Assembly (NCBI GenBank): GCA_023135135.1
Contig: JAGLTT010000031.1
Span: 1 to 8,162, forward strand
DNA from: Dehalococcoidales bacterium
Lineage (GTDB): Bacteria > Chloroflexota > Dehalococcoidia > Dehalococcoidales > RBG-16-60-22
Length of the DNA: 8,162 nucleotides
Direction of reading: 5' to 3'
Position numbers and translations under genes: made by a program. Positions 6,332 through 8,162 of the stretch are shown piece after piece (the stretch's first letter is position 1; each line of letters opens with the position of its first letter). The notes under the pieces are model-generated. The model ran no database searches. It worked only from the letters and a program-made list of their open reading frames with translations, and was not told where the DNA came from.

Positions 6332-7255
6332 TTATTTTAATTGCTGGAGAAACCTCTGGGCAGCCATACCAGCGGTGGCGCCATCGCCTGCTGCCGTGCT
6401 TACCTGCCCGGGTGAGCCGCTCCTGATATCGCCGGCGGCAAAGATACCGGGAATCTCAGTCTCCATCGATTCATTCACGATAACCTGCTTCCGGTCGTCC
6501 AGCGGTACGACCCCTTCGAGGTAGTCCGTATTGGGGTCGAGTCCGACATGCACCAGGACGCCATCCACTTTCAGGCTCTCCTTTTGACCGTTCCCCTCAT
6601 TGACGAGTTCTATGGCCTCAATCTGGCTGTCGCCCACTATCGCCTCGACCTTTACCCCGCAGTACACCTCAATCTTGGGATTATTTTTGACTCTATCCTG
6701 GAGTATCGCGGTAGCCGTGAGTTCCGGCATGGCCTCGATAAGGATAACCCTGGAAGCCAGGTTGGCCATATAGAGGGCCTCGGTAATGCCGGCATCGCCG
6801 CCGCCGCATACCGCCAGCACGCGGTCGACGAATTCCCCGCCGTCGCAGAAAGCGCAGTTGATGACACCGTTGCCCCGGAACTTGTCTTCGCCGGGTATAC
6901 CCAGCTTCCTGGGCACGGAACCCCCGGCGATAATTATTGCCGAAGCCGTATAGCTCGTGCCGTCCATGCACATTACCGACTTACTGCCATCAGAAGCCTG
7001 TACCGCCATGACCTCGTTTCGCTCTATTTTGAGTCCGTACTTCGTCGCCTGGTTCTTCATCTCCATACCGAGCACCGAACCCATGACGCCCTCGGAAAAT
7101 CCCGGGTAATTTTCTATGTTTTCCACATTCATGATATAGCCGCCGACGCTTCCCTTCTCGATGAGGAGGGTGCGCCGGTTGCCTCTGCTGAGGTACAGTC
7201 CGGCGGTTAGACCGGCCGGCCCGCCGCCGATGATAACGGCATCCCAATCAGGCAT
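6332..7255 (-). CDS. trxB: Thioredoxin reductase-like FAD-dependent pyridine nucleotide-disulfide oxidoreductase
   Basis: A 307-residue protein, the usual length for low-molecular-weight bacterial thioredoxin reductase. The FAD ADP-binding motif is IIGGGPAGLTAG (8-19). The redox-active disulfide is C134-A-F-C137 followed by DGG, in the place of the family's CATCDG. The second nucleotide motif is CGGGDAGITEALYM (150-163), and the C-terminal FAD motif is GIFAAGDIRSG (270-280) with GQVSTAAGDGATAG (283-296). The segment after the second beta strand reads ILIEAMPELTATA (171-183), where NADPH enzymes have HRRxxxR. Reductant specificity may therefore differ, or the enzyme may belong to the atypical thioredoxin reductase-like clades of anaerobes. 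AAGGAG (7262-7267) lies 6 bases before the ATG. The gene starts 16 bp after the UGSC-like gene's stop, so the two are almost certainly one transcript. No thioredoxin gene is in the window. Confidence 0.9.
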   Translation of the reverse strand: MPDWDAVIIGGGPAGLTAGLYLSRGNRRTLLIEKGSVGGYIMNVENIENYPGFSEGVMGSVLGMEMKNQATKYGLKIERNEVMAVQASDGSKSVMCMDGTSYTASAIIIAGGSVPRKLGIPGEDKFRGNGVINCAFCDGGEFVDRVLAVCGGGDAGITEALYMANLASRVILIEAMPELTATAILQDRVKNNPKIEVYCGVKVEAIVGDSQIEAIELVNEGNGQKESLKVDGVLVHVGLDPNTDYLEGVVPLDDRKQVIVNESMETEIPGIFAAGDIRSGSPGQVSTAAGDGATAGMAAQRFLQQLK

Positions 7256-7271
7256 TTTTTACTCCTTAATT

Positions 7272-8162
7272 TTAAACCGCGCCGGCTTTGGTGAGGGTGG
7301 CTCCGGTAATCCGCTTGGTCTTGAGCGCCGTTTTGTTATACGGAGGGATACGGTAATAGTTGAAGGAGAAAGCGCAGCCCGGCGCGCCGCCGGCGACGAA
7401 GAAGTGGAGGTTCTCCGGGTAAATCAGCACCGGCACCTTTCCGCCCGGTTTCAGGGCGGCAACAAAAACGTCTTTACGGTCGGCGGGGATTACGCCCAGT
7501 TCCAGCGCCGTCTGCAGGCTCTTTCTTTCGCCCCCGTTGAGGTCGTCGTAGGGTATCGACGTCCTTTTATAAATTTCGTCCTGCAGGCTCGTCTGGTCGA
7601 AGCCCATTTTCTTCAGTTCGGCGGCCAGTTCCGGGAAGAGGATAATCATGTGATTCAGCGCCCCTCCGCCGGAGCCGAGGTATTTACCTATTCCCTTCGT
7701 CCCCCACATGAGGTAGCCCCGGCGGTCGGTCCTTACCAGGTCTTCGACCATTCTGTCCAGGATTCCCTCGGCTGTCCAGGTGCCGATCATCCCGCCGTAC
7801 AGGTGATTCAGCTGGCTCTCGCCGTGGATGGCGCCCACGGTAACGCAGCTTTCGTCTGCTTTAAAGTCTCTGGACGTATGATAGGGTTCCCAGGGGCTCG
7901 CGTCGGCATTCTCGCAGAAGGTATAGAAGGTGTGGGGTGAGACACGTCCGGTAAGCGCCATGTCGTTCTTCGCCGGCCAGGTCTGACCGATGTAGAGTGT
8001 GGACAGGCGTATTGCCCGCCCGATGGTGTTATTGGCACGCCAGCCGTGACCCATAAAGCCTATCCCGGCTTCCATTCCTATTTCCCTGGCAATCGGCCCG
8101 CTTACCACCGTCAGTAGATTGAACGAGCCTGCCGAAGCCAGGATATGAAGGTCATCAAAATC
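7272..8162 (-). CDS. Uncharacterised UGSC-like protein, C-terminal 296 residues (5' end outside window)
   Basis: The frame stays open to the right edge, so the GTG at 8108-8106 is probably an internal Val and the start lies outside. Conserved-looking stretches are SGPIAREIGMEAGIGF (21-36 of the visible part), RANNTIGRAIRL (42-53), CENADASPWEPYH (83-95), a C-terminal half rich in charged helices, and VAGGAPG (256-262) near the end. They resemble the family I remember as 'UGSC (seleno)protein', common in anaerobic and marine Chloroflexota, whose N-terminal U/C-G-S-C motif would lie outside this window. I know of no established function. No signal peptide or membrane segment is visible. The gene directly precedes the thioredoxin reductase-like gene, which fits a thiol or selenol redox role, but that is inference. 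The coding call is firm; the family name is from memory and moderately sure. Confidence 0.6.
   Translation of the reverse strand, partial: DFDDLHILASAGSFNLLTVVSGPIAREIGMEAGIGFMGHGWRANNTIGRAIRLSTLYIGQTWPAKNDMALTGRVSPHTFYTFCENADASPWEPYHTSRDFKADESCVTVGAIHGESQLNHLYGGMIGTWTAEGILDRMVEDLVRTDRRGYLMWGTKGIGKYLGSGGGALNHMIILFPELAAELKKMGFDQTSLQDEIYKRTSIPYDDLNGGERKSLQTALELGVIPADRKDVFVAALKPGGKVPVLIYPENLHFFVAGGAPGCAFSFNYYRIPPYNKTALKTKRITGATLTKAGAV

Noticed and set aside
6548..7210. 220-residue open frame on the + strand
   Set aside because: It lies entirely antisense to the thioredoxin reductase-like gene, which has all its family motifs. The + frame shows no recognisable domain and is a product of codon bias.
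7161..7940. 259-residue open frame on the + strand
   Set aside because: It is antisense to the end of the UGSC-like gene and the start of the trxB-like gene, crosses their junction, and has no family motifs.
8106..8108. GTG as the start of the UGSC-like gene
   Set aside because: The frame is open upstream to the edge with plausible protein sequence (for example LASAGSFNLLTV), so this is probably an internal Val.

Overview
This 8.2 kb window looks like chromosomal DNA of an anaerobic bacterium with sulfur and one-carbon/corrinoid-type metabolism. GC is moderate, genes are tightly packed, and Shine-Dalgarno sites are generally good. The gene mix is a DsrK/HdrD-type Fe-S protein with DsrC, a URO-D family methyltransferase-like protein, a Cys-rich flavoprotein, and a large protein resembling the family I recall as 'UGSC'. 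It would fit Chloroflexota (Dehalococcoidia-like), Desulfobacterota or another dsr-carrying anaerobe. That placement is inference; there is no rRNA or other marker here.

Layout. Two genes lie on the + strand at the left: the C-terminal part of a DsrK/HdrD-like CCG-domain protein (to 506) and a complete dsrC (626-943). DsrC keeps both redox cysteines of its C-terminal arm (Cys93 and Cys104). DsrC carries sulfur from dissimilatory sulfite reductase as a trisulfide, and DsrK is the subunit thought to reduce it, so the two genes make functional sense together. A possible promoter and a near-palindrome lie in the 119-bp gap between them.

Everything else is on the - strand and converges on dsrC with a 23-bp gap. 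In transcription order, from right to left, the genes are: a 5'-truncated UGSC-like protein (8162-7272), a thioredoxin reductase-like flavoprotein (7255-6332), a two-domain RsmC/RlmG-like methyltransferase (6279-5071), an FMN reductase/Isf-like flavoprotein (4976-4365), a URO-D family protein (4231-2984) and an ABC-F ATPase (2964-967). The first three are closely spaced (16 and 52 bp). An extended -10 promoter precedes the flavoprotein gene. A 130-bp AT-rich gap precedes the URO-D gene, whose stop lies 19 bp from the ABC-F start.

Unusual points are family variants rather than an evident new system. The thioredoxin reductase keeps its CxxC but lacks the arginine signature for NADPH. The methyltransferase is an internal duplication in which the N-terminal half keeps the SAM motif and neither half has an NPPF/Y catalytic motif. 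The URO-D protein lacks the zinc ligands of MtaA-type enzymes. The pairing of a UGSC-like protein with a reductase suggests a thiol or selenol redox couple. I found no RNA genes, CRISPR arrays, insertion sequences or attachment sites.
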